Notes: generated by a model not told the origin, from the sequence alone. 64,000 nt of DNA from Papaver somniferum (GCF_003573695.1 NC_039363.1:130307302-130371301), one strand, 5' to 3'. Shown: positions 10,813-25,683, numbered from the stretch's first letter. Program-made: numbers and translations.

Positions 10813-12545
10813 ATGAGAAGGATCGAAAGATCCATGATGCAGAAAATACACGGTTTGAAAGATTTGAAGCAAATCCACGCCACCATCGTCAAAACTTCAA
10901 TTCCCCATGATTGCTCATTTCAACTTAGCAAACTTATTGAGCTCTCTGCTCTTTCTTGCAACCGTGGTTGCTTCTTATACGCCCATAAGCTACTTTCGCA
11001 AATTCAAAACCCGAATTTGTTTCTATACAACACCATGATACGAGGATCACTGATCAACAAACAATCCAATGAAGCTACCCTCTTGTACATGCAAATGCGA
11101 AAACAAAATATACTTCCCAACAACTTTACATTTCCATTTGTTCTCCGCGCATTTGGGGAGCAGTTTGAGCTTAAAAGAGGAGAAGAAGTTCATGGTTGCA
11201 TTTTGAAAACTGGGTTCGGTTCAAATCTGTTTGTTTTAACTACCCTTTTGAATATGTACTCATTATGTGGAAGAAATTCAAGAGCTTTCACACAGGTATT
11301 TGATGAAATGCCTGTGAAGGATGTTGTTTCTTGGAATAGCATGATTTCTGGACATCTAAGGCATGGGGAGCTTGATTTGGCGAGAAAGTATTTTGATATG
11401 GCGCCGGATAAGAGTTGGTCTCATGAAATTCGATGGTTGCTGGTTATGCTAACTCTGGGAATATGATAGAAGCAGAGAGGTTGTTTATGGAAATGCCAGC
11501 TAAGGACGCAACTTCTTGGAATTCTTTGATCAGTGGGTACGTTAAGGTAGGGGATGTGTTTTCTGCTGAGAGATTATTTGAGAGGATGCCTGAGAGAGAT
11601 GTGGTTTCTTGGACGCTCGTGATTGATGGATATGTCAAAAATGGTCACCATGATCGTTCTTTAAGCCTCTTTCACCAAATGCAGCTAGTTGGAGTTGAAC
11701 CCAGTGTCATAACTCTAATAAGCGTTCTCACTGCTTGCGCCAATTTGGGTGCACTTGAGTTGGGGAGATGGATTCACTGCTATATAGAAAAGAGAAAACT
11801 CAAAATAGATAATAAACTTGGTACTGCACTAATAGACATGTATGCGAAATGCGGTGACATTGGAAAGGGTTTGGAGGTTTTCTCCTCGCTGGAATGCGGG
11901 AAAGATGTGATCACTTGGACTTCGGTTATTGTAGGATTAGCCATGAATGGAAAGTGCAGAGAAGCTCTAGATTTTTTCACCTGCATGGTGATGGAGGGTA
12001 TCAAACCAGATGAGATCACTTTTCTAGGCGTCCTATGTGCTTGTTCTCATCAAGGTTTTGTCAATGAGGGACGCCAATATTTTGATTCTATGATGAAAGA
12101 TTACCATCTCATGCCTAGAATTGAGAACTATAGTTGCATGATTGATCTGTTTGGAAGGGCTGGTTTGCTAGAAGAGGCTAAAGATTTAGTTGAAAATATG
12201 CCTTTCCAGGCAGATTCAGTTATTTTGGGCTCTCTTTTTGCTGCCTGTCAAACTCATAAAAATGTGGAATTGGGGGAACAGGTGATGAAACTTCTTGTAG
12301 AGATTGAACCCGAGAACAAAGGAAATTATGTGATCTTATCAAACATATATGCCGTGGCAGGTAGATGGGAAAATGTTGCTCAAGTGAGAAAAAAGTTAAA
12401 AGAGAAAGGTACGAGAAGAGTACCTGGGTGCAGCTCCATTGAAGTTGATTACCAAGTTCATGAGTTCCTTTCAGGTGATAGGTCACACTCGAGATCCATG
12501 GAAATCTTTGAGATGCTTGATCTGTTGAGGGGCTATGATAAATGA
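10813..12545 (+). pseudogene. PPR protein gene (PLS class, E subgroup), split by frameshift plus nonsense
   Basis: Intronless, as usual for plant PPR genes. The first in-frame ATG after the tRNA is 10813. The N-terminal part (to 11466) has the family start LKQIHATIVKT and repeats with MIRG, EVHGCILKTGF, NMYSLCG and FDEMPVKDVVSWNSMISG. The C-terminal part (from 11433) continues without loss with further repeats (FMEMPAKDATSWNSLISG, FERMPERDVVSWT, ALIDMYAKCGD) and ends in an E-type tail (CSSIEVDYQVHEF ... LLRGYDK); there is no DYW domain. Such proteins bind organelle RNA, often for C-to-U editing. At the junction one base is missing near 11415, and in the downstream frame a Trp codon has become TGA (11424-11426). 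With two independent lesions in one codon neighbourhood the full product is unlikely. Confidence 0.85.
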
Positions 12546-13504
12546 AAAACCGGGAAGCTGCAGTTCGGGTCAAATCAAGATAATCAGTCACCAGATGGAA
12601 CAGTGTTTTCCTCCTACTGTCCGTGCTCACTTTGTGAGACTCTAATCCTCCTCTTCCAATCTTTCAATTCAAACAATTTGGTAGTCAGAACGTCATTCCC
12701 CTAATTAAGCAAACCTAAAATGATGAGGAAACTAGTTCACCAAGGTTTAGCAAGGAACTACAAAACCGGTATCCATCCATTATTTGACGTTTGCAACCTG
12801 CCAATTAGTGGGGCAGAATAGAGCTAGTTGCTCAAGATATACGTTTGGCAGTATCCTGCACATCACAACTGCTCGTGAAGAAGGCAGAGAATGGATGCTG
12901 GAGAGCTAAGAAAGCATGACTAAACAGATTCAAATCGCTTCAAATATTTTTGGACTTCGCAGAGCACAATATGCAGGCTTTTGGTATCAGATGCTCAAAT
13001 TGTTGTCTGAAAAACTGGCATCACGGAAAAGTCATGCTCTCTAGGCGATCAGTAGTTAGCAAATGTGAAGATATTTTTGAGTCAGTGTCAGGTTTTGATA
13101 CCAAATCAACTGGCTAGATGCTGATGTTCATTAGTTGTGCAAAGGACTCGCAGATCTTTGTTCAGATCATGCAGCTCACCAGGAAAGTTGAGCATTTCAT
13201 TACATTGTACCAAACTTCATGCAGAACTAAAATTATAGTTGTAAAAAAAGAGATAAGAGCTTGAACTTCCAATTATAACTTCATTTACTTTGGATTTGAA
13301 TACAAATATCATTCTGAGAATATAGTTTGAACTAACTACAAAGCTTCAGAGACTAAACAACAATTCACTCTTAACTGAACGAGTATGACTGAACTCTACC
13401 CATAAAATACAAATCCAAATTCTACCTCGAAAAGAAAAGTGAAACAAAATTCATACCACCTCGTTAATCCTTTCTCTGTTCTATGAATCACTGCTTACGA
13501 CAAT
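12546..13504. other. Spacer between PPR and GGPPS genes
   Basis: Holds the 3' flanks of the two converging transcription units. No further gene was recognised. Confidence 0.5.
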
Positions 13505-15279
<1,775 letters not shown>

Positions 15280-15375
15280 GAGAAATTTCCTGTTTAGTCC
15301 AAAAATCCGATCCGGGATTACTGTGTAGTCCAGAGGGATAAACAAATTATCCGCTGGTCCAAAAATGTTTAAAAA
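15280..15375 (+). repeat. MULE left terminal inverted repeat
   Basis: The outer 21 bases match the right end at about 13 positions. The following blocks (TTACTGTGTAGTCC, GGATAAACAAATTATCC, CTGGTCCAAAAA) correspond to blocks in the right end. The inner limit is approximate. Confidence 0.65.
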
Positions 15376-16534
15376 CAGCGGCAATTACTTTTATACCCAT
15401 AACACGGGATTATGTCAGTTCCTTTTTCATTTTTCTTTTTCTCAGTTTTCAGTTTCTTCTCTCTCAGTTCTCTCTCTTCTTTCAAATTCAGTTACTGAAA
15501 TTTGAAATCAGTTACAGGAAAACGAAATCGATAAAGGTCATCAACAACAATTACCGAAATTTGAAATCGAAAATCTATCAACAACAGTTACAGAAAACCT
15601 AATTTTCAGACCTAATTTTCATTTCATTCAATTGAAGAGAGAAAATGGTATTGAATAGAAAAATTAAGAGGACAATTACAGAAGAAAATACAGAAGAAAT
15701 TACAGAAGAAAACCCTTCTCCAGCAAAAAGAAGAAGAAAAAACGATGATGATTCACCAACAACAAACCCCGAAGAAACCCCCCCTGATGTTACTCCTTCA
15801 CCAATAACAAGAAGTAGGAGTAAAGTTGTTACTCCTTCACCAACAAAGAGGAAGAAACATATCGATCAGAAAACAGGTAAGTTGTTGTCGTTTTTCTTTT
15901 TGATTTCTATGCTCAATGGAATCACTACATATTTGTATGTAGTGTCTGGTATACATGTTTTCATATGTTGTATATGTAATTTGAGACAACATATTGACAT
16001 GCAGTGTGTGATTCATATGTTTTTTGTTCAATAGAAACACAACATCTCTGTGAGTCATATGTTTTTCATCTGTTGTGTATGTAATTTGACACAACATATT
16101 GACATGCAGTATGTGATTCATATGTTTTATATCTGTACTACATATCAATATGTTGTCTACAATTTGTACTTATTGATATGTAATGATAGCATCTCAAATT
16201 GATATGTGTGCTACATATTATTATCTGCCTGTAATATGTAATGTGTACAAAACTTTTGGTTTACAAAAACAGCAAAAACCAAAGGAAAGAAAGCAGATGT
16301 TTCTCCTGAAGCAAAAAGCAAAAGAAAAACAGCAGCGGCAACTACTAAACCAAAAGGAAAAACAGCGATAAAGGCTGCTACTCCTTCACCACCAGCAAAG
16401 GGGAACAAAGCACTTGTCCTAAGAGCTGCTACTCCTTCTCCAAAAGGAAAGGGAAAAGCAAAAAGGGGGAAAGCAAAAGCGCTCCTGAAAGAAGGTTTGT
16501 AATGTTAAAAGTGAAGATAATTCTTAATAACAAG

Positions 16535-16559
16535 GGGGCGCTGCCCCCTCGACCCCCGT
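16535..16559 (+). repeat. GC-rich 25-bp repeat, copy 1
   Basis: Starts GGGGCGCTGCCCCCTCGA and is repeated exactly at 22013-22037. It lies in an intron of the protease gene. It is strikingly GC-rich in a very AT-rich surrounding. Confidence 0.85.
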
Positions 16560-16899
16560 AAATTGTGGTTCATATGTAGTTATCAGTATGTAGTTATAAA
16601 ATTACCAATATATTGTGGTATTTGATATGTAGTTGTTTCATGTTCATGGTAGATACATTAACTACATATTTGATATGGTGTAGGGTAAGAGAATGGGAAG
16701 AAAGCACTTGCCTTGAGATCTGCTACTCCTTCACCAAAAGCAAAAGGGGGGAAAGCAAATGTAGAAGGTATGTAGTACAACTACATATAAGAACAAAGCG
16801 TATGAATAATATGTATCCTTAATAACATATGTTTATGAGTATGTAATGATGCATTGTTGTGCTTGTTTTTGGTATTAAGTGTTTTTATATTTTTACTGT

Positions 16900-19600
16900 A
16901 TCAAAGCAGATACATATGCCATACGTACTATTACAAATCGATATGTAGTTAAAATAATACGTAGTGGTATCTACTATTATATATCAATATGTAGAGATAA
17001 ATACTTATACTCTCATAACATATTACATATCAATATGTAGAGGTAAATACTTATACTCTCATAACATATTACATATAAATATGTAGAGGTGGATACTTAT
17101 ATTCTCGTATGTACTGTTAATAATATGTAGTTTCAAGACTTGGTAGATATTACAACTACATATTGATGATGTAACTACATATTTGATATACCATATTGAT
17201 ATATATTGTAACAGTTTTTGGTTCTTGTCATTGTGTAGGTGCTAATAAGCGTAAGAAAGGAGATGGAAAACCACAAAGTTTATACCGTGGAGGTTTCAGG
17301 GGCTTATGGGGGCTTGCGAAGACTATTAGGAGCACTAAGAAGGTTATTGCGAAGTCCACTGAAAACCTTGAGTTGAGTGAGTTGCAACTGAAGATGATTT
17401 CTGAAGCATCATTCGGTAACCTGTTCCTAATGTTCTGGTACACAAGATTTGAGTTGGAACATTGGTTGAAGATTGAAGATGCAATGACGAAAATGTTACG
17501 CTGTTACGTTAGGGGTCAAGATCCAAACAAGCTTAGATTTGTCTTTAAAAGGCATGGCCAACCGAATGAGCTAGTATCCACACCAGAAGAAATGGCACTT
17601 ATTTATGGGATGCCAAGAATTCCAAATAGGGAATATCTTGATTATAGGCTTACACAAGTCAATAAAAAAAGTGGATGGTGTGAAACAGAATTTTTCAAAA
17701 GGACTTTTCCTACTGATATGAAAGCTGGTGATAAAGTGACTAGGCCAATGATTGTGAAGGAAATCTTGAAAATCCTTAAACGAACACCAATTAATCTGAA
17801 AAAGAAGAAGTCTGATGAAGAGTCTCTGCAAAGCGTGGGTGATCAATCAAATGAAGATTCTGAAGAAGACGAGGAAGACGAGGAAGATGCCGAAGATCTT
17901 GTTAGGCTTATCTGCCTGTATATGTGCACTTCATTATTTTTCGCTACAAGTGATGCAAACGCTTTGACTGAAAAATATATTGGTTTCGTTCTTGATCTTG
18001 AGAAGGCTAAGAATATTTCATGGCCTGACCTCATCCATTCTCATTTAGAGAAAGAGTTGAATGAAAACGTGGAATCCGTAGAACGCACAAATGGTTGTGC
18101 TATTTATTTGTTGGTAAGAATCTATTTATTTGTTTATTCTACTTCAAAATGTTTTTGTTTTATGTGTTTTCTACATTTTGATAGTATATCTAATACTGCA
18201 TATCAATATTTTGCAGCCATGGTTTGCGGAGCATACCCATTTGGTGGCGCCCGAGGATATAGTGACAGGACCTGCAGGAATGTATGTGCCAAGAGTGGCT
18301 AGGTGGAATCACACAAAGATATGTGTTGAGTTCCTAAAGGATATTGATCTTTCTGAGTATCAGGTAAACTTGCCGTACATATTTTGTCATAATAAAATAT
18401 ATATTGATAAGTACATGTAGTTCGACATATTGATATGTAGTTATTAGCATATCAATATGTAGTAGTTATTAGCTATCAATATGCTACTACATATTAGCAT
18501 ATCAATATGTAGTAGTTATTAGCATATCAATTTGTGGTGATACATATTTATATGTAGTTATTAGCATATCAATATGTATTTCTCCCTGTGTATCTAATAG
18601 AGAAAGAACTACGACATGTTTTTTTTGGTAATATCTAATATGTAGTTGCTTTTTTACATTTATTTGATTTGTACCAGTTCCATGTTGATTTCAAAGACGA
18701 GATCACACACGAAGAAAGACAAATCCTTAATCGTATTTCAAGAAGGATTCAACAGGAAGCAAATGATGATGCTTTTTGTTTAGATGACAATTCCGAATCG
18801 GAAGAAGAGAAAGAAGAAGAGGAAGAAGAGAAGGAAGAAGAGGACTCAGTATTGGGGGGAGAAGATTGGAAGATTAAATACGATGATTTGAGGAATACAA
18901 TATCTGCCAAATGGAGTGAATTCAACACAATGCAGCAAGAGGGCGAACCGGTTGACGCTTCAAAGCTTGAGTTCATGTTGCATGATATTTACCGGAAAGC
19001 TTTCCCTTTGCAGAGAGAAGCCATCCAGGAAGATTATGTTAGCTTGGGATGTACACCTACTCCAAGAAACCCCAATGAAGAGTTGAATGTGGACCAAATA
19101 GTTGAGAACGAAATACAAGGTTCTCCGGAAGATCAAACAGATGCTAATGTCAACATTCCTGAAGTTGGTTTGTCAACACCGAAAGATCAAACTCATGCTA
19201 ATGCCACCTCTGAGGTTGAATTGTCAACAACTTCAGTATTGAAGTTCCATGATGTTGAAGTTCCGCGTTCTGAGGTTAAAAATTGGGCTAAATCTAATTT
19301 GGAGCAAAAAGTCAAAGAGATACAAGAGAAAAAGGGCAAAGAAAACACACAGGTAAGTAGCATATCAGTACGTAGTCTAAGTAGCATATCAATATCTATC
19401 TGTTACATATCAATATGTAGTGGTATCTACCATTACATATTGATATGTAACAGTACATTCTTGTATACCACTATCTATCTGTTACATATCAATATCTATC
19501 TGTTACTTATCAATATATAGTGGTATCTACCATTACATATTGATATGTAACAGTACATTCTTGTAGTGGAACATTTATATGTAACAGTACATTCTTGTGG
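16900..19600. repeat. Palindromic TACATAT..ATATGTA repeats in Ulp1-gene introns
   Basis: Perfect 16-bp palindromes (arms TACATAT/ATATGTA, 2-nt centre) occur at 17024-17039, 19404-19419, 19434-19449 and 19534-19549. Near-perfect forms lie around 18424-18560 and 17150-17210. Outliers of the same family are at 16139-16154, 20270, 21190, 22990-23093 and 25690-25860. Exons are free of them. They are not seen outside the MULE. Confidence 0.75.
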
Positions 19601-22012
19601 TGGTAGACATAGCAAAAACTCAAGCTAAGTAGGTTTTTGTTGACAGTTTCAATTGATTTTTGCAGGTTGATCAACTTGAAGTTAGGCAGGAAGCACAAAG
19701 GAGTTGCTTACAACTATGCTAGAAACGAAGTCTTCAGTTGTAGTTAATTCGCAGAAATTTCCAGAGTATAACGCCGGATTGGCGGCGGAAGAGTTTCATT
19801 TGCTGGATGTACCTTTGTTTACTATGATGTCGAGTTTGGAACACATTGAAAAGCTGTCTATGCCAGATTTTATAGAAATGGCAAACTCTGGCATTGGTGT
19901 TTATGTCGAAGAGTTTGCAGACCTCCTTCCAGATAACAACGATGGTCTTTTTGGTATTAACTTACGAGAACAATTTGATAATCTGTTTGGAAGAGATTTG
20001 CGGCCTTTACAAATTCCACAAGAAACAACTGAGCAACAAGAACCCATTGAACCGAAAGATGCAGGTGAAGTTACAGGTAAGCAACAAGAATACATACCTA
20101 CAACCAGTTCAAAAAGTCATTTGGAGGTTGCATCACAAGATCCTTTGGATGTTTCATCACAAGATGTTCTGGATGTCCCCTCGCAAGATGTTTTGGAGGT
20201 TCCATCACAGGTGAATGATATGTACTAAAAATCTCATTTTGTGTAGTTAATATTACACTACAAATCACTACATACTGATATGTATATCAGTATGGTAGCA
20301 CTAGAAATCACTATACCATACAATCATATACCACTACATGCTTTCAAAAATGATTAGGTGATGTAACTATGTTTTATGCAATATAGATATTTACATTTTT
20401 TTTATGTTGATTAAAAATGCAGGAACAGTTTAGCCCAAGCCAGAAACAAAAAATGGTAAAAGTGAACAAAAAGCGCGCTACAAAGCCCGAAAAGCAGCAG
20501 GTAACAACACCCACCAGACCTGTTACTCGTTCCCATCCTGCAAAGAAGGTAGATGATATATGAGAGTGGAAGTAAGTTCTCACCATCATATAAAGGACCG
20601 AAAGCTGCAGCAGCAGAAGCAATACCACTAAACAAAAAGAGAAAGCTTAAATTGCGCAAGTATTTCCGGAAACTGACTAAATCACCATTCTATAATGACA
20701 TGAACGATGAACAAAAGAGTACTCTTTCCACATACATCAATAATGCAAAAAATCTTAGGTGAGTTCTCAATTGACACTTTTATATTGATATGTACTATTA
20801 GTTTGTGTATGTACTTTTGATATACATACATATTTGTATAAAAATACTGAGAAAGACATATCAGTATGTACTGTTACACAAAGAATACTAACCTTTACGT
20901 CGTTTATTTTCTAGCTCAATTGCTTGGAGAGTGGGAGAAGGTGGTCTTTGTGTAAGTGGAACTACAGTTGATGACTTGGTGCAGAACGATTTATTAGAAC
21001 AAGATCTTCTCAACTACGCACAATACAAGCTTAACACCAAATTTCAGAATGAGCAACGATGCACGAAGTATACAGGAAATACTTGCCTGTGTTGCATCTG
21101 GATCCGTCCGCTTGGGTAAGTTGTTATCTTACACTGCATATTTACTACAACACATATTCAAAAATTAAAAAGTATGTAGGGGTAGGTACACTACATATCG
21201 ATATTGCATAAAACAAAATTAGATATAAACTATTTCAAGTACATCCATGTTTTCAGTACAATGTCGAGTTCTCGGATAACCTCAAAGGAGCAGCACATGA
21301 TTCTGTTTACAAACCAATATTGGCGATGGATGAAAGTATCAAGAAGATTCTTGTACCAATGTGCCACCACAATCTTCATTGGACGCTACTTGAGTATGAC
21401 TGCGAAAAAATGGTGTTCAACCACTACAATTCTTCTAAGGCTGAATGGGGAGGTATTTGTTATCCACACGCCTGCAAAATGGCAGATTACATGTACGTAC
21501 CTATCAACGTGTACTTGCTGGAGAAGAACAAAGTAACAATGAAGAATGTAATAGTGAATGAATGTGAAGCACCTCAACAAGGGGGATCGCCAGACTGTCT
21601 ACTGTTTGTGATGCATTTTATGAAGATGAAGTCAAAAAGAAAATATGTGGGAGTGCCTTTGGGAGATGATGAAGAAGTGCAAGCGAAGATTCGTAACAAA
21701 AGGGTCCCGTTAGCATGCAAATTGCTGAAAGCATCTCCACCAGAAATCAGTTGGCAGATAACACAAAAATAGTCTTACTTACTAAAAGTAATCTGACAGT
21801 ACATATCACTATTTACCTATTTTCTTTTCTTTTTATTCTTGGTTACATTTCATTTCATGAGTTCAAGAATGTTCAAAAACATATAGCTTTTCCAAACATG
21901 TTTTTTTTGGGTATATCTAATATGTAGTGATTTTTAATTTGAATTTGGGTTTAACTTTAATGTAGTGATATTTCAATTGTGTTACTTAAACATGATTTTG
22001 TGTTGTTGATAC

Positions 22013-22037
22013 GGGGCGCTGCCCCCTCGACCCCCGT
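22013..22037 (+). repeat. GC-rich 25-bp repeat, copy 2
   Basis: Exact second copy of 16535-16559, located between the two convergent MULE genes, about 240 bp after the protease stop codon. Confidence 0.85.
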
Positions 22038-22685
22038 GAAGATGGTGAATCAGCTGGAAAACCACATATCATAATTAAACTAACCACTACATATCAGTAA
22101 GTACTGATTGTTTTCTTTAATATGTACTAACCTGATTGAAACCACAAAAGTTTTTGTGGAATTGTAATTATGATATGTTCTAAATAATCTTAGTGGAAGA
22201 TGGTTAAACACTACAATACTGACATGTAATTTCAGTATGTAAATACTTCACTACTGGTGATAGATACTGACATTTTGATAGACTTAACAACATATTTCAT
22301 TATTCGAAAATAACTACAATAACTACATTTTGATAGACTTATAATGTTTCAAAAACCAAAAGATGTTCTAAGAAACAACAAAAACAGTATTTTCAGTACA
22401 CTTGTAATGTATGTACTGTAAATGAAATACTTATTAACCAAATTCAGTTGGTACTGACAAAATCAAAAAGAAAAACGGTAGAATAGAACAAGGGCTAGAG
22501 GAAAGAATTGTGGAAAAGGAATCTGGCAACATCATCGATATAACATTCTGCTGCACGTTCAAGCCTGTGATAAAAAAAAAAGAGAAATCAGAACACTACT
22601 TGCTTAAAAGTACATTGTATTGTATCATACTTACTTAATTAAGACATTAATATGTATCTGACTGAAATACATACCTGACACAAAA

Positions 22686-25628
22686 TCATTCTTCAGAAAG
22701 TTCATACTGTCGGATAAGATTGCATGTTGCCTTGTTGTGATGAGTCTTCAAATTACAGTTTGAACACTTGACAGATTTTCTACTAGTCTCATATGCAGAC
22801 TTAATACGTTTCCCCTTTTTCCTGCCTGGTGGAGACCTAATTACTTCTGCTGGGAGAACGATATCGTCTACGTGATACTCATCGGGCCTGTGAGAAAAAA
22901 ACAGTATCATATAAATGGAATGAACCACAACTACATATGAATATGTACACGGTATATTGTTCCTGAAAAACAAATATCAAAAAATGTAGTGGTATCTACC
23001 ATTACATATCAGTATGTAACATCCATATGTAAGTAGGTTTATGTTGAGTTTCAATTGCTATTACATGTGTAAGTGGTATCTACCATTACATATTGTTATG
23101 CAAAATATGAAAATGTACTGATTAAAGACACATACCTGTCGTGGTTAGGAACGGGTCTAATAGCTATTGAATATAGCTTACGAAAAGTGGTAACTTTGAA
23201 ATAATCTTCAACGTAATCAAGAATCCTTCCTCCAGATCTAGTAATAGCTTGCAGTAGCGTGCGAGCATGGAAAACCATAAACGCGCCATCGTTGGCAAGT
23301 ACAAGTTTTTCTCTCTAGATCTACCATATGAGATCTGCACAGTACATATTCATGTGTTATTTTTCAGTACACCTAATATACACAGTACATATTTATATGT
23401 TCTCACAGAAACATGGTACTTAAAAAAAAAAGAGAAAGTAAATAACATTCAGATGATAGAGATTAGGGGTAAACGCTAACCTTGGAGAATGCACTTCATA
23501 ACGATTAGCATCTGACTGGCTAACTTTCCAGGGACGGCCAATTTGGATGTGTAGTTCAAGCAAGGCTTGATACGTAGGGGTTAGTTCTGGGTCCATCAAG
23601 AGACTCTCACGACGTTCTGACATCATTTCCATCATACGTATCCTACACGACAAGGGAAACAAGTCTATTATACTAAAATATACGTAGATTAACAGAACAT
23701 ATATGCTAATACTGTTACAAAAAGAAAACTAATATAAGCTTGTACTGTGACTAAGGAAACTGATACAAACCTGATCGAGTCAACGAACGCACACGCAGGT
23801 AATTTCTTCTCTTTGTTAATCCAGCTATTGAACGATTCAACAACGCTAGATGAAGTGTAACCATAACTACAGCCCTTGAAGAAAGCACTGGACCACTTTT
23901 CTTTTGGAATGTTGTGGAAGTAGTCAGCAACCCAAGGCCTTTCCAAATTAACCATTTCTTGAAGACCTTCCTCGTATGTTGCAGGAGAAAGAGCATATGT
24001 CGCCTTTCGGAAAGCATCAGTCACTTCCTTATACTTTTCGTCAGACTTTGCGATAGGTAAGTTTTTGTCCAAATGGAAGTAACAATATCTTTGATGAGAA
24101 TCAGGGAACTCTTTGGGAATATATTTAACCAACCCTTCACCTCGGTCAGTCATAAAAGTGATTGGGCGATCATCATTCAAAGCCTCCTTCAGTTTCTTGA
24201 AAAACCATTCCCAGCTGATATTGTCTTCACCGGGTACTAAAGCAAACGCAAGCGGATAAAATCCTGCAAAAAGGAATTACTAGTTATGTTAAGCAACTAA
24301 TATTGACACTACATATTGACATGCAATATGGTTTACCTCTTTGTTGATATGTGAAAACCTGACACTACATAATGACATGTTAAGCAACTGATTGACACTA
24401 CATTTTCACATGCAGTATGGTTTATCTCATACTCAGTAAGGTCAATATGTAGTATGGTCAATACTCATTGTCAGATAGTGAAGCAAGGTCAATATGAGTG
24501 ATCTAACTACCAGACACTACATATCAGAAAAAAAAAAGAACCAGTTACCTTGATTGCAATTAAGACATGTTGCTGCCATGAGACCTCCTTTAAAAGTTCC
24601 AATGAGAAATGTACAGTCACAGAAAATCATGGGACGACATAGTTTATATCCCTTTATACAAGCTCCAAAGAAAACAAAAAGTCTATTGAATCTTTTTGTA
24701 GCATCATTGAAATCGAAATCAATAAATGACCCAGGGTTTGTTTCCCTAACAGCATTCACCCACCAAGCCAGATCAGTGTACGACTTCACATCATTACCAA
24801 AAATCTGTTTATGAAACAACTCAATTGCATGATATGCGTGGTGATACTGGATTTCAATGCCACCACCAACTTTAAGATAATCTATGATCTCTGCTGGTGT
24901 TATGCGAGGGTTGTGCCCTGACCATCTCATGAATTAGACTGTTCATGAGTTTTTTTTGTAACTCTTGGATTCTTCAACATATAACCACCGCCACAGGTGT
25001 GCCTTCCCACATATTCCTTTATCTTAAAAACATCAATAGAACTACCAATGGCAGTTGCGTGAAGCTTCCATGAACAACCTTTCACACTACATACGGCGGT
25101 GAATCTCTCAAGGTCATTCTTCTTCTTAATTACCTCATATCCAGTTCTCATGCAGTATTTTTGGCATGCTATACGTACGGCATCAACACCACCATAGAAT
25201 AATTGATCTGTATCATAAAAAATCTTATCCCAACCATCTGAAAAAAACACTCTTGGGGCTTCTTTACCTTCTTTCAAATAACTATTCTTTGCACTGGCAA
25301 CTAAGTCTGCATTACTGTCAACTTCCATACGCCTAGATGCGCCATTTGAAATTACATCCACGTGCAAATCAAAGAAAGCTGATTGCTTTGAAGAATATAA
25401 TGCAGAGATGCCCTGGAGTGTTACATCGGCAAGAATAGGAACTATCGCTTGATTCTGGAAATAGTTAACCAGAATAGTCGATGGAGTCAACCAGCTCCAC
25501 ATATTACAGATGCAAAATTCCAAATCCTCTAAAGTTGAAAACGATGTAACCTCATATGCAAAATGATATTGCTTATGGTATACATGAGAATAGATGGAGA
25601 AGTCTGGTTTGGGAGCAACGTCAGACAT
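22686..25628 (-). pseudogene. MULE (MuDR-type) transposase gene, frame-broken
   Basis: Five exons on the minus strand: 25628-24549, 24263-23771, 23642-23481, 23334-23136, 22887-22686. Exon 1 has a plant MuDR N-terminal zinc domain (CSVKGCSWKLHA ... YVGRHTCGGG), then the start of the catalytic core with the first Asp in FCDCTFLIG. Exon 2 continues FYPLAFALVPGED..W.WFF, second Asp in FMTDRGEG, and Glu in SSVVESFNSW. Exon 4 carries a SWIM zinc finger (CTCQ...GFPCSHA). Exon 5 carries a CCHC knuckle (CSNCNLKTHHNKATC). Introns are GT-AG and phases match. Two lesions: a frameshift near 24930-24950, next to a run of seven A, and a 1-bp insertion right after the SWIM motif, near 23245. The catalytic DDE residues are kept. 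Confidence 0.9.
22990..23093. repeat. 20-bp repeat shared by introns of both MULE genes
   Basis: TGGTATCTACCATTACATAT occurs four times without mismatch on the plus strand: 19421-19440 and 19521-19540 (intron of the protease gene), 22990-23009 and 23074-23093 (intron of the transposase gene). The last 7 bases overlap the palindrome family. Confidence 0.85.
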
Positions 25629-25683
25629 GTTAACCCTGTAAAAAATGACATGTACTGAGATGAAACAAAAAGAGTCTTTGTAT

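Larger units (their letters stand above)
15645..21772 (+). pseudogene. MULE-borne DUF1985-like / Ulp1 (C48) cysteine protease gene
   Basis: Ten exons can be traced: 15645-15876, 16273-16494, 16690-16767, 17239-18113, 18217-18363, 18678-19352, 19666-20210, 20423-20758, 20915-21115, 21257-21772. Exons 1-3 encode a basic Lys/Pro-rich N-terminus with repeated TPSPxK motifs (AT-hook/SPKK-like). Exon 4 holds a domain like DUF1985 (ELQLKMISEASFGNL, FVFKRHGQPNEL, MALIYGMPR). Acidic runs occur in exons 4 and 6. Exon 7 ends with a small SQDVLDVP-type repeat. The last exon is a Ulp1-like protease: His in HHNLHWTLLEYD and Cys in GGSPDCLLFVM; the Asp usually found between them appears as Asn (FNHYNSS). 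Frame breaks are apparent near 19695, 20550 and 21050, so it is probably a pseudogene; some could be mis-modelled splice sites. Its role in MULE biology is not established. Confidence 0.8.

Noticed and set aside
15837..16148. Minus-strand frame with repeated HMNHxLHVNMLxQITYTT units
   Set aside because: The repetition comes from the palindromic intron repeat, not from a protein.
17000..19600. CRISPR-like array
   Set aside because: Repeats are palindromic but irregularly spaced and lie in plant introns; no array architecture.
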